From the NCBI GenBank assembly GCA_025450375.1, contig JANWHO010000144.1, forward strand, positions 1 to 12,375: DNA of 12,375 bases. Reading direction: 5' to 3'. The notes under the pieces were generated by a model. The model saw nothing but the letters and a program-made list of their open reading frames with translations. It was not told the DNA's origin and made no database searches. Shown here piece by piece: positions 1 to 6,025 of the stretch (its first letter is position 1; each line of letters starts with the position of its first letter). The DNA is from Chloroflexota bacterium. GTDB lineage: Bacteria > Chloroflexota > UBA5177 > JANWHV01. The position numbers were made by a program, and so were the translations under genes.

Positions 1-871
1 CAACGATATAGGCGGCATGGCGGACGATTTCGTCGAGCGAAGTCACGAGGTCCGAGCGGCCGTCACTGCGCAAAAAGCCAATATTAAAGTTCAGACCGAC
101 AATACCGCCGCTGGCCGCGACGGCGTCCAACTGGCGATCGGTCAGGTTGCGGGTGCTGGCACAGAGCGCATGAGCGTTGGAATGGGTGGCCACCAGCGGG
201 GCGTCGCTCAAGCCGGCCACATCCCAGAAGCCCCGCTCGTTGAGGTGCGACAGATCAAGGAGGATGCCGAGGCGGTTGCAGCCGCGCACCAGCGCCCGCC
301 CGGCATCGGTTAGCCCCGGTCCCGTGTCCGGCGAGGCGGGGTAGCGGAAAGGCACGCCATGCCCAAAGGCATTCGGCCGGCTCCAGACGATCCCGAGGGA
401 ACGCAAGCCCGCGCGGTAGAACACCTCCAGGGCGTCGAGACCGGGATCGATGCTTTCCGCTCCCTCAAAATGGAGGATGGCCGCGAGCACGCCGTCCTGC
501 TGGGCCGCGGCCAGATCGTCGATGGTGCGGACAACCCGGAGTTGCCCTCCAGATTGCGCCTCCAGGCGAAACAGGCTGGCGACGATGGCGATGGTCATGG
601 ATTGCGCGTAGGTAAGTTCAAGGGGTTCGGCCAGGCGCACCTCGTACCCCGTGCCCGTGATGATCAGGTCGTCGCCCGCCGCCGATGGTGAGGGCACGAA
701 GACGGCAAAGAAGGCACCTCCGAGGCCGCCCTCGCGAGCGCGTGGGAGGTCGATGTGGCCGCTGTCGCCGTGCTCGAAGAAGTCGCGCCCGCGTCCATGC
801 TCGGGCAGATAGAGGGCAAGCAGGGTGTCGTTATGCCCATCAAGGATCGGCGCGAAAGGCGCTGCGATCAT
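1..871 (-). CDS. M19 family zinc dipeptidase (membrane/renal dipeptidase-like), 3' part outside window
   Basis: The reading frame runs from an ATG at 871 leftward off the window, giving 290 residues without a stop. M19 enzymes use a two-zinc centre to hydrolyse dipeptides. The expected landmarks appear in order: DGHND at residues 11-15 (His13 and Asp15 as zinc ligands), HFEGAES at 134-140 (Glu136 as the metal-bridging acid), DLSHL at 206-210 (His209), and ATHSNAHAL at 228-236 (His230) followed by RNLTD. The later Asp motif of the family would lie beyond the left edge. The start is supported by an AGGAGA ribosome-binding sequence about six bases upstream. No signal peptide is visible, so a cytoplasmic enzyme is likely. 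It is transcribed divergently from the glycosyltransferase. The family is confident; the substrate (dipeptide, or another small amide as in some bacterial members) is not known. Confidence 0.95.
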   Translation of the reverse strand, partial: MIAAPFAPILDGHNDTLLALYLPEHGRGRDFFEHGDSGHIDLPRAREGGLGGAFFAVFVPSPSAAGDDLIITGTGYEVRLAEPLELTYAQSMTIAIVASLFRLEAQSGGQLRVVRTIDDLAAAQQDGVLAAILHFEGAESIDPGLDALEVFYRAGLRSLGIVWSRPNAFGHGVPFRYPASPDTGPGLTDAGRALVRGCNRLGILLDLSHLNERGFWDVAGLSDAPLVATHSNAHALCASTRNLTDRQLDAVAASGGIVGLNFNIGFLRSDGRSDLVTSLDEIVRHAAYIV

Positions 872-898
872 ACTTCTCCTCTTGTAGATCTCTCTGGG

Positions 899-904
899 AT
901 TTTA
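899..904 (-). promoter_or_regulatory. Weak -10-like box upstream of the dipeptidase
   Basis: On the minus strand TAAAAT is read at 904-899, about 28 bases before the dipeptidase ATG. No good -35 hexamer lies 16-18 bases upstream; the best is TGAGGG. It is the only AT-rich -10-like sequence close to the start, so this is a tentative call. Confidence 0.3.
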
Positions 905-1019
905 ACGCACACTGTCCCAAGCCCTCATCGCTCATATGCTGCCTCAGCCCGCGCTATTGCGGTCCGCTCATGGAGCCACCGTTCGCCGCGCCAGGCAAGG
1001 GCCAGGGCGAACGGGTATG

Positions 1020-1038
1020 AGGAGGCTTGGTTCCTCCT
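1020..1038 (+). terminator. Terminator-like hairpin without an upstream plus-strand gene
   Basis: AGGAGG (1020-1025) pairs perfectly with CCTCCT (1033-1038) across a 7-base loop. TT and then C ATT follow, so the U-tract is short and broken. It would act on plus-strand transcripts, but no plus-strand gene precedes it. The 5' arm can alternatively pair through GGTAT/GAGG (1014-1022) with CCTC/ATACC (1055-1066). Confidence 0.35.
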
Positions 1039-1069
1039 TTCATTAGCGGGGCGCCCTCATGATACCGCT

Positions 1070-1087
1070 GTGCCGGGTTTCCGGCAC
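1070..1087. repeat. Perfect 7-bp stem-loop
   Basis: GTGCCGG (1070-1076) and CCGGCAC (1081-1087) form a perfect inverted repeat with a 4-base loop. No T-run follows on either strand, so it does not look like an intrinsic terminator. It lies about 14 bases upstream of the -35 box of the glycosyltransferase promoter and could be a protein-binding dyad. Confidence 0.5.
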
Positions 1088-1100
1088 GCAGGCGATCCGA

Positions 1101-1130
1101 TTGCGCCGTGTCCATTCCCGTCGCTATAAT
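1101..1130 (+). promoter_or_regulatory. Sigma-70-type promoter for the glycosyltransferase
   Basis: A perfect TATAAT (1125-1130) is preceded at 18 bases by TTGCGC (1101-1106), a half-match to the -35 consensus. Transcription would start near 1137. That leaves a leader of about 98 bases before the ATG at 1235. Confidence 0.65.
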
Positions 1131-1152
1131 CCCCCTGACTATGAGGGGAATG
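1113..1152. promoter_or_regulatory. Inverted repeat spanning the -10 box (possible operator)
   Basis: CATTCCC (1113-1119) and GGGAATG (1146-1152) are perfect inverse complements and bracket the TATAAT and the probable start site. A second, nested pair CCCCT (1132-1136) and AGGGG (1144-1148) lies at the start of the predicted transcript. A repressor site or a 5' mRNA hairpin would both fit. Confidence 0.4.
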
Positions 1153-1233
1153 CCGGAAAAGTATGAGCGATTTGCTGCTCTATTCATGGGTATCCACTGC
1201 CCATGGCGCCCGAGGATAGTGGTGTGGCGATAG
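1141..1233 (+). CDS. Possible 30-codon upstream ORF coupled to the glycosyltransferase
   Basis: An ATG at 1141, only about four bases after the predicted transcription start, opens a 30-residue frame that begins MRGMPEKYERF and ends ...RPRIVVWR. Its TAG at 1231-1233 is followed by a single C and then the glycosyltransferase ATG. That arrangement fits termination-reinitiation coupling, and the larger gene has no clear Shine-Dalgarno sequence of its own. A second, 18-codon ORF (1163-1219) lies in the glycosyltransferase frame and ends 15 bases before its start. Neither has a strong ribosome-binding site, and short ORFs arise by chance. Whether either is translated is unknown. Confidence 0.25.
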   Translation: MRGMPEKYERFAALFMGIHCPWRPRIVVWR

Positions 1234-1234
1234 C

Positions 1235-2839
1235 ATGGGAACAGGTGCGCCTCTCGATTCAGCAACCGACGTGCGCTCCGATGGACTCGTGAGCCCCGCG
1301 GCCATGGCGCGGCGATCCCTTGATCCGGTGCTCGTCGGTTCCGGGATGATCGCGATTCTCGCCCTAGCGCTTTTTTTCCGCTTATACCATCTTGATACAT
1401 TCTTGCACTGGGCCTTCGGCGATGAAATGAGCTATGGCCTGGAAGGCCAAAATGTCATCCATGGGCGATACAGCAGCCTACTTACCTACACCTGGGACGC
1501 GGCGCCCGCAACCTACGCCTATCTCCTGGCCATGGCGCAGCAGATCTTCGGCGTCAGCTTGCATACTGGCCGGATGGTCAGCGTAGTCTTCGGCACATTG
1601 ACCGTCCCATTACTCGTAGCATGCGCACGCGAAATGGAAATCTCCTGGACCGGCTCGTTACTAGCGGGCGGGTTATTGGCCGTCTCGCATTGGGACGCTC
1701 ACTTCAGCCGCATGGTTCTCCCAGCGGCGCCCTCTGCTTTCGCGCTGCTCTTGGCGATCTATTGCGTGATGGTCGCCTACCGGCGTGAGCGCTTGTGGAC
1801 ATTTGGCGTGGCGGGCATGGCGTGCGGATCTTCTCTCTATTTGTTTCACTACAATCGCGTGTTGCCACCCATCTTTCTACTGTGGTTTGTCTATCTCGCT
1901 GCTTTCCAACGCCCTTGGTTGCTCCGCAACTGGCGGGGCGTGATCGCCTTCGTTTCGATCTTCTTGGCGGTGTTGGCACCCCTTGTACGCTTCTGGCTGC
2001 ACGATATTGACTGGTTCATGCAGCCGGAACATCATGTTGGGATCTTTTATAATCTGAGCTATTGGGCCGGCCAGCATCCGGGGCAATCGACTGCTATGTG
2101 GAATGTTCTCTGGCACCAGATACCGCTGGCCTTGGGGATGTTCGTGGTTAATGGCGGCCCATTTCCACCCTGGGGCGGTACGTACGCACCCGCGCTGGAC
2201 CCCGTGACCGGCTGGCTGTTCTTTATCGCCTTCGCCTTCGGTCTCTCTTGTTGGCGACGCCCGTTGGTTGCACTCTTGCTGATTTGGGCTTCGCTCATCT
2301 GGTTCTTGGGCGTGGTCATGACGATAGACGCCCCCCAAATGGAACACGCGGTGGGGATGATTCCCGCTATCTTCTTGCTGATCGCGGTCCTGTGCGACAC
2401 CCTTGGCTGCCGGCTGGTAACGAAGACGGGTCGCCCGCTCATCTACGCCGGTCTGGCTGCCCTGCTGGTTGTGATTTCGGGCGCTCTCAATTTCCAGGCG
2501 TATTTTGGGACCTGGGAGCCGCAACTAGCAGGAGCTAACGGCTTCACATGGCAGTTTTACGATGCGGCCCTGTATATGGGTAAGCATCAGACTCCGCATG
2601 GTACCGCGATTTATTCCTGGGGTTACCCCGATGAGTTTTTCCGCTTCCTCGCCCCGCATGCTGGTGAGTTTCCCGGCAATCCTCGGGCCTTCCGCCGGGC
2701 CAGCCTCTATATCGTCATCGCGGGCGCCACCACCACTCCCCACGCTGTCGCTCAACACATTCAAGGGGCGCGGCTGGAGCGCGTCCACGACATTGACGGC
2801 GACTTGGCATTTACCGTCGTGCTGCCTCCGCACCCTTGA
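1235..2839 (+). CDS. Multi-pass membrane glycosyltransferase, GT39/ArnT (PMT-2) superfamily
   Basis: The 534-residue protein is mostly hydrophobic, with about ten or more predicted membrane segments. Members of this GT-C superfamily move a sugar from a lipid-phosphate carrier to protein, lipid or polysaccharide on the outer face of the membrane. The diagnostic acidic pair sits in the first extracytoplasmic loop (FGDEMSYGLEG, Asp63-Glu64, just after the first membrane segment). It is followed by WDAAPATYAYLLAMAQQIFG (residues 87-106) and by SHWDAHFSRM (151-160), a pattern typical of the family. ATG 1235 is the first start after an in-frame TAG at 1217. GAGG at 1212-1215 is too far away to be a good ribosome-binding site. 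Met24 is an alternative start, since residues 1-23 are polar. The gene looks less GC-rich than its neighbours. It converges on the YbjN gene with a 35-base gap. The acceptor cannot be told from sequence. Confidence 0.85.
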   Translation: MGTGAPLDSATDVRSDGLVSPAAMARRSLDPVLVGSGMIAILALALFFRLYHLDTFLHWAFGDEMSYGLEGQNVIHGRYSSLLTYTWDAAPATYAYLLAMAQQIFGVSLHTGRMVSVVFGTLTVPLLVACAREMEISWTGSLLAGGLLAVSHWDAHFSRMVLPAAPSAFALLLAIYCVMVAYRRERLWTFGVAGMACGSSLYLFHYNRVLPPIFLLWFVYLAAFQRPWLLRNWRGVIAFVSIFLAVLAPLVRFWLHDIDWFMQPEHHVGIFYNLSYWAGQHPGQSTAMWNVLWHQIPLALGMFVVNGGPFPPWGGTYAPALDPVTGWLFFIAFAFGLSCWRRPLVALLLIWASLIWFLGVVMTIDAPQMEHAVGMIPAIFLLIAVLCDTLGCRLVTKTGRPLIYAGLAALLVVISGALNFQAYFGTWEPQLAGANGFTWQFYDAALYMGKHQTPHGTAIYSWGYPDEFFRFLAPHAGEFPGNPRAFRRASLYIVIAGATTTPHAVAQHIQGARLERVHDIDGDLAFTVVLPPHP

Positions 2840-2874
2840 CGTGCCCCGTGGGACATGGCGCGGGCGCCTGCCGC

Positions 2875-3330
2875 CTATTCCTCCTCGATCTCGGTGATCG
2901 CCTCCGCCGGGGATGCCTTATCCTCCGCCACGGCGACGATACCAGGGAGATAGCGGTCCATCATGATCACGTTGGCGTAGATCACATGCTTGACCAGGAG
3001 GGGACTCGGCTCGACATCCTCCATGTCAATACTGGTCTTGAAGCGGATTTCGCCATCATCGAAGTCCAGTTCGAAGTTGCCGATCGGCATGCCGTAGTTG
3101 GCGCGGGTCAGGAACTCGGCCATCGCCGGACGCCGCGCCGCGGACGCGGTCACCGGGCACAGGGAGTGGAACACCAATTGTCCATAGCGGTCATCGACCC
3201 GCGCCAGGCAACCCCAGCGCCCATTTTCGCCCTGGAACTCCATAAGCAGGGCCGTCTGGTGGGAAAGGCGGCTCGTGCTCCAGCCGTCCTCTTCCAGGAA
3301 TGCGGTCACGGTCTCGAAGAGTGATCGCAT
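2875..3330 (-). CDS. YbjN-domain protein
   Basis: The 151-residue acidic protein has the compact alpha/beta pattern of the YbjN family. Its N-terminal helix (LFETVTAFLEEDGW) is followed by alternating strands (LLMEFQGENGRWGCLARVDD; QLVFHSLCPV), then a helix and FELDFDDGEIRFKTSIDME. The C-terminal helix is LLVKHVIYANVIMMDRYLPG. It resembles type III secretion chaperone folds and is thought to act in protein-protein contacts; no enzymatic role is established. The open frame continues upstream to 4092, but that part is antisense to thrC. The ATG at 3330 has GGGAGG about seven bases upstream and an extended -10 promoter beyond it, so I choose it. The C-terminal tail ends EIEEE. Confidence 0.85.
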   Translation of the reverse strand: MRSLFETVTAFLEEDGWSTSRLSHQTALLMEFQGENGRWGCLARVDDRYGQLVFHSLCPVTASAARRPAMAEFLTRANYGMPIGNFELDFDDGEIRFKTSIDMEDVEPSPLLVKHVIYANVIMMDRYLPGIVAVAEDKASPAEAITEIEEE

Positions 3331-3398
3331 ACGCGCCTCCCTTTTTCCCTGGCGTCCCTCTCCCCTCATGGAGAGCGTGAACCGCGCCGATTGGGCCC

Positions 3399-3407
3399 AG
3401 TATAGCA
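3399..3407 (-). promoter_or_regulatory. Extended -10 promoter for the YbjN gene
   Basis: Read on the minus strand, TGC TATACT (3407-3399) is an extended -10 element lying about 68 bases before the ATG at 3330. No strong -35 hexamer is seen, which extended -10 promoters tolerate. Confidence 0.5.
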
Positions 3408-3464
3408 CACGGTTCGCCGGGTATTTCCTCGCGCGAAGGGTGGTGCGCCTCGCATTTGGTACAT

Positions 3465-3478
3465 TGGCACGAATGCCA
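3465..3478. repeat. Small dyad in the ybjN/thrC divergent region
   Basis: TGGCA (3465-3469) and TGCCA (3474-3478) form a perfect 5-bp inverted repeat around CGAA, midway between the two divergent promoters. It could be an operator but is short enough to be chance. Confidence 0.3.
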
Positions 3479-3538
3479 CCAGCGGGACGATCTTCCAGGT
3501 TGTGTCGTCGCTCGATCATGCGCTGTCCCGATCTGGGG

Positions 3539-3544
3539 TAGAAT
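3539..3544 (+). promoter_or_regulatory. -10 box for thrC
   Basis: TAGAAT at 3539-3544 matches five of six -10 positions and lies 47 bases before the GTG start. No -35 match is convincing at the usual spacing. Confidence 0.4.
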
Positions 3545-3556
3545 GCAGCGTGGGAC

Positions 3557-3572
3557 CGCGGCGCTCGCCGCG
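3557..3572 (+). repeat. GC-rich stem-loop in the thrC leader
   Basis: CGCGGC (3557-3562) and GCCGCG (3567-3572) form a perfect 6-bp stem with a GCTC loop. It ends six bases before the AAAGGAAGG ribosome-binding sequence (3579-3587). It is not followed by a T-run, so it is not a terminator. It could stabilise the 5' end or affect initiation. Confidence 0.45.
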
Positions 3573-3591
3573 CGTGTGAAAGGAAGGACGC

Positions 3592-4680
3592 GTGACCACG
3601 GGGATTCCTGGCGTTTCCGCCCGCGAGGGGCTGCTGCGCGCCTATGGCGATTTGCTGCCTGTTACGGGCCGCACGCCGTTGCTTAGCCTCGGCGAGGGAT
3701 ACACTCCCCTGATTCGAGGCTACGCGATCGAGCAGCGAACGGGCTTGCGCCGCGTCTTCCTGAAGTTGGAGGGCTGCAACCCTACCGGCTCGTTCAAGGA
3801 CCGCGGCATGGTCCTGGCGGTGGCCAAGGCCGCCGAGGAGGGCGCTCAGGCGGTGATCTGCGCCTCCACCGGGAATACCAGCGCCTCCGCCGCCGCTTAT
3901 GCCGCGCGGGCCGGGCTGCGGGCCCTGGTGGTGGTGCCGTCCGGATACGTGGCGGCCGGGAAGCTGGCCCAGGCGCTGGCCTATGGCGCTCGCATTGCGT
4001 CGATCGGGGGGAACTTTGATCAGGCCCTGGCCGTGGTGCGAGAGTTGGCGGCCACCGGCGCGGCTACTCTGGTCAACCACATTAATCCGCACCGGATCGA
4101 AGGGCAGCAGACCGGCGCCTGGGAAATCTGCGACGCTTTGGGCGACGCTCCCGCCTACGTGTGCCTGCCCATGGGCAACGCCGGGAATATCACCGCCTAC
4201 TGGAAGGGATTCCGCCGCTACCGCGAGCTGGGGCGGATTACCGCCTTGCCCCGGATGATGGGCTTCCAGGCGGAGGGAGCGGCGGCCGTGGTGCTGGATC
4301 GGATGATCGAGGAGCCGACCACCGCCGCGACCGCGATCCGGATCGGTAATCCGGCCAGTCGCGCGGCGGCTATCGCGGCCCGAGTGGAATCAGGCGGCCA
4401 GTTCGCCACGGTAAGCGAGGAGGAAATCCGTGCTGCCTATCAGTTCCTCGCCGCCCAGGAAGGGGTGTTTGTGGAACCGGCGTCGGCGGCCGGCGTGGCT
4501 GGGCTGTTCAAGCTGGCGGCGGCGGGTGGGTTGGAAAGCGACGGCGCGGTTGTATGCATTCTGACCGGCAACGGGCTCAAGGATCCTGAGTATGCCTTGA
4601 GCCTGATGGCTGAACTACCCGCTATCCCCGCCACCATCGCGGCCGTGGCGGCGGCGGCCGGGCTGGACGTACCCGCGTAA
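3592..4680 (+). CDS. thrC: Threonine synthase
   Basis: The 362-residue PLP enzyme converts O-phosphohomoserine to threonine in the cytoplasm, the last step of threonine synthesis. It is of the compact Bacillus-like type (about 350 residues) and follows that family along its whole length. LLPVTGRTPLLSLGEGYTPL (21-40) is the N-terminal signature. GCNPTGSFKDRGM (61-73) contains the PLP Schiff-base lysine, Lys69. ASTGNTSASAAAYAARA (91-107) binds the substrate and cofactor carboxylate, and MGNAGNITAYWKGF (194-207) is the phosphate-binding loop. FVEPASAAGVAG and LTGNGLKDP close the fold. The GTG start is fixed by AAAGGAAGG four bases upstream, and an upstream -10 fits. No other threonine or homoserine gene is adjacent. 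A gap of 190 bases with its own promoter separates it from the phosphofructokinase. Confidence 0.97.
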   Translation: MTTGIPGVSAREGLLRAYGDLLPVTGRTPLLSLGEGYTPLIRGYAIEQRTGLRRVFLKLEGCNPTGSFKDRGMVLAVAKAAEEGAQAVICASTGNTSASAAAYAARAGLRALVVVPSGYVAAGKLAQALAYGARIASIGGNFDQALAVVRELAATGAATLVNHINPHRIEGQQTGAWEICDALGDAPAYVCLPMGNAGNITAYWKGFRRYRELGRITALPRMMGFQAEGAAAVVLDRMIEEPTTAATAIRIGNPASRAAAIAARVESGGQFATVSEEEIRAAYQFLAAQEGVFVEPASAAGVAGLFKLAAAGGLESDGAVVCILTGNGLKDPEYALSLMAELPAIPATIAAVAAAAGLDVPA

Positions 4681-4760
4681 CCGCATGGGTAGACGGGCGG
4701 ATCTGGCCGCATGGCAACCGCTCAGGGGAGCGCGGCGACTCTCAGGCCGCACGGCGGGAG

Positions 4761-4789
4761 TTGCCGTCATGGATGGGACGGGCCATAAT
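4761..4789 (+). promoter_or_regulatory. Promoter for the phosphofructokinase/dprA-like pair
   Basis: TTGCCG (4761-4766), a 17-base spacer and CATAAT (4784-4789) give four of six and five of six consensus matches at optimal spacing. Transcription would begin near 4796. Confidence 0.5.
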
Positions 4790-4798
4790 CACACGGGC

Positions 4799-4826
4799 GG
4801 CCCGCGGCTCGGGCCACCAACGGTGG
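4799..4826 (+). repeat. Overlapping hairpins in the phosphofructokinase leader
   Basis: GGCCCG (4799-4804) pairs with CGGGCC (4810-4815). An overlapping pair CCACC (4814-4818) and GGTGG (4822-4826) competes with it by two bases. Both lie just after the predicted transcription start. No T-run follows either stem. Confidence 0.4.
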
Positions 4827-4870
4827 CGGTGGAGTCCGTGGCGCCGGGAGCGCCTGAAGGAGCATGAAGA

Positions 4871-6025
4871 ATGAAGATGGCTATCCTTACCGGGGGCGGC
4901 GATGTCCCTGGACTGAATCCCGCCATAAAGGCGGCGGTGAACCGCATTACCGGTGCCGGGATCGAGATGATTGGCATTCGCCGGGGTTGGGGTGGTTTGC
5001 TCAATTACAATCCTGACAAGCACGAGCCTCAATTGGAGTGGGTACGCCCCCTCACCCCGCAAGACGTGCGGACGATCGACCGCTTCGGCGGCACGTTCCT
5101 CCATAGTTCGCGCACCAATCCCGGCAAGGTGCCCGAGAATCGGCTGCCCGACTTCCTGCGGGGGAAATATGCCTTCTCCCCCAAGGGGATCGCCGATTGT
5201 ACCGACCATGTCCTGCGAGTCCTGGATTATCTGGAGGTCGGGGCTCTTCTGGCGATTGGCGGCGATGATACGCTCAGCTATGCCCTGCGCCTGCATCAGG
5301 AGAAGTTCCCCGTGGTTGGGATTCCCAAGACCATGGATAACGATGTGTTTGGGACCGATTATTGCATCGGCTTCTCTACCGCGGTCAGCCGCAGCATTGC
5401 CTTCGTGAACGATCTCCGGACCCCTACCGGCTCGCACGAACGGATCGCCGTGGTGGAGCTGTTCGGCCGCAACTCCGGCGAGACCGCGCTTATCTCCAGC
5501 TACCTGGGCGACGTGGATCGCACGGCGATCCCCGAAGTCCCCTTTGACCCCGAGCGGCTGGCCGCCCTGGTGATGGAGGACAAGCGCCGTAACCCCAGCA
5601 ATTATGCGATCATCGCCGTCTCCGAGGGCGCGACCATGCTGGGCGGCGACATCTACCAGACCGGCCCCGAGGACGCCTACGGACACCGGAAGTTGGGCGG
5701 GATCGGGCAGGCGACCGGCGAGGCAATCAAGGCCCTGACCGGCGAGGAGATCGTGCACCAGCAACTCGGCTATCTGATGCGCTCGGGGCCGCCGGACGCC
5801 CTGGACCGGATGGTGGCGATAAGCTACGCCAATCTGGCTGCCGAGTTGGCCTTGCGTAAGGAAACGGGCCAGATGGTGGCGCTGCGCGAAGGGGTGTATA
5901 CCACTGTTTCCCTCGATCTGATCGGCACTGGGGTGCGCCGTGTGGATGTTGATCAGTTATACGACACGGAAACCTACCGCCCCAAGGTGGCGCATCTGGT
6001 CAACAAGCCGATGTTCCTCTACTAA
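4871..6025 (+). CDS. 6-phosphofructokinase, probably pyrophosphate-dependent
   Basis: The 384-residue PfkA-superfamily protein phosphorylates fructose 6-phosphate in glycolysis. The phosphoryl-donor site begins with [14 protein letters not shown] (6-19). AIGGDDTL (128-135) places Asp133 where ATP-using PfkA has Gly104 (E. coli numbering). GIPKTMDND (150-158) places Lys153 where ATP enzymes have Gly124, with the catalytic base Asp156. In this family the Asp plus Lys pair is the accepted signature of PPi use, which makes the step reversible. [14 protein letters not shown] (300-313) carries the sugar-phosphate arginine. The start is set by AAGGAG 11 bases upstream. The stop codon TAA abuts the ATG of the next gene, so the two are co-transcribed. 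Donor specificity is inferred from the two residues and not proven. Confidence 0.93.
   Translation: MKMAILTGGGDVPGLNPAIKAAVNRITGAGIEMIGIRRGWGGLLNYNPDKHEPQLEWVRPLTPQDVRTIDRFGGTFLHSSRTNPGKVPENRLPDFLRGKYAFSPKGIADCTDHVLRVLDYLEVGALLAIGGDDTLSYALRLHQEKFPVVGIPKTMDNDVFGTDYCIGFSTAVSRSIAFVNDLRTPTGSHERIAVVELFGRNSGETALISSYLGDVDRTAIPEVPFDPERLAALVMEDKRRNPSNYAIIAVSEGATMLGGDIYQTGPEDAYGHRKLGGIGQATGEAIKALTGEEIVHQQLGYLMRSGPPDALDRMVAISYANLAAELALRKETGQMVALREGVYTTVSLDLIGTGVRRVDVDQLYDTETYRPKVAHLVNKPMFLY

Larger units (their letters stand above)
872..1234. other. Gene-free divergent intergenic region with hairpins, promoter and short uORF
   Basis: This gap of 363 bases separates the divergent dipeptidase and glycosyltransferase genes. 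I find no convincing gene of normal size in it. It holds two hairpins (1020-1038 and 1070-1087), a plus-strand promoter (1101-1130), an inverted repeat around the -10 box (1113-1152) and short upstream ORFs in the presumed leader (1141-1233 and 1163-1219). A weak minus-strand -10-like TAAAAT lies at 899-904, upstream of the dipeptidase. Confidence 0.7.

Noticed and set aside
960..1012. T-box-like sequence on the minus strand upstream of the dipeptidase
   Set aside because: A GGTGG-containing run resembles part of the T-box motif, but the full conserved box, specifier stem and terminator are not present, and a dipeptidase is an unlikely target.
3465..3478. Sigma-54 promoter
   Set aside because: TGGCAC is present, but the GC element does not follow at the required spacing; the sequence is better seen as a small dyad.
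3331..4092. Upstream extension of the minus-strand YbjN frame to 405 residues
   Set aside because: The added part is antisense to thrC and low-complexity in composition. A good ribosome-binding site and an extended -10 promoter support the start at 3330.
4742..5764. 340-residue minus-strand open frame
   Set aside because: It lies opposite the phosphofructokinase and the gap before it and shows no family features. Long antisense frames are expected opposite GC-rich genes.
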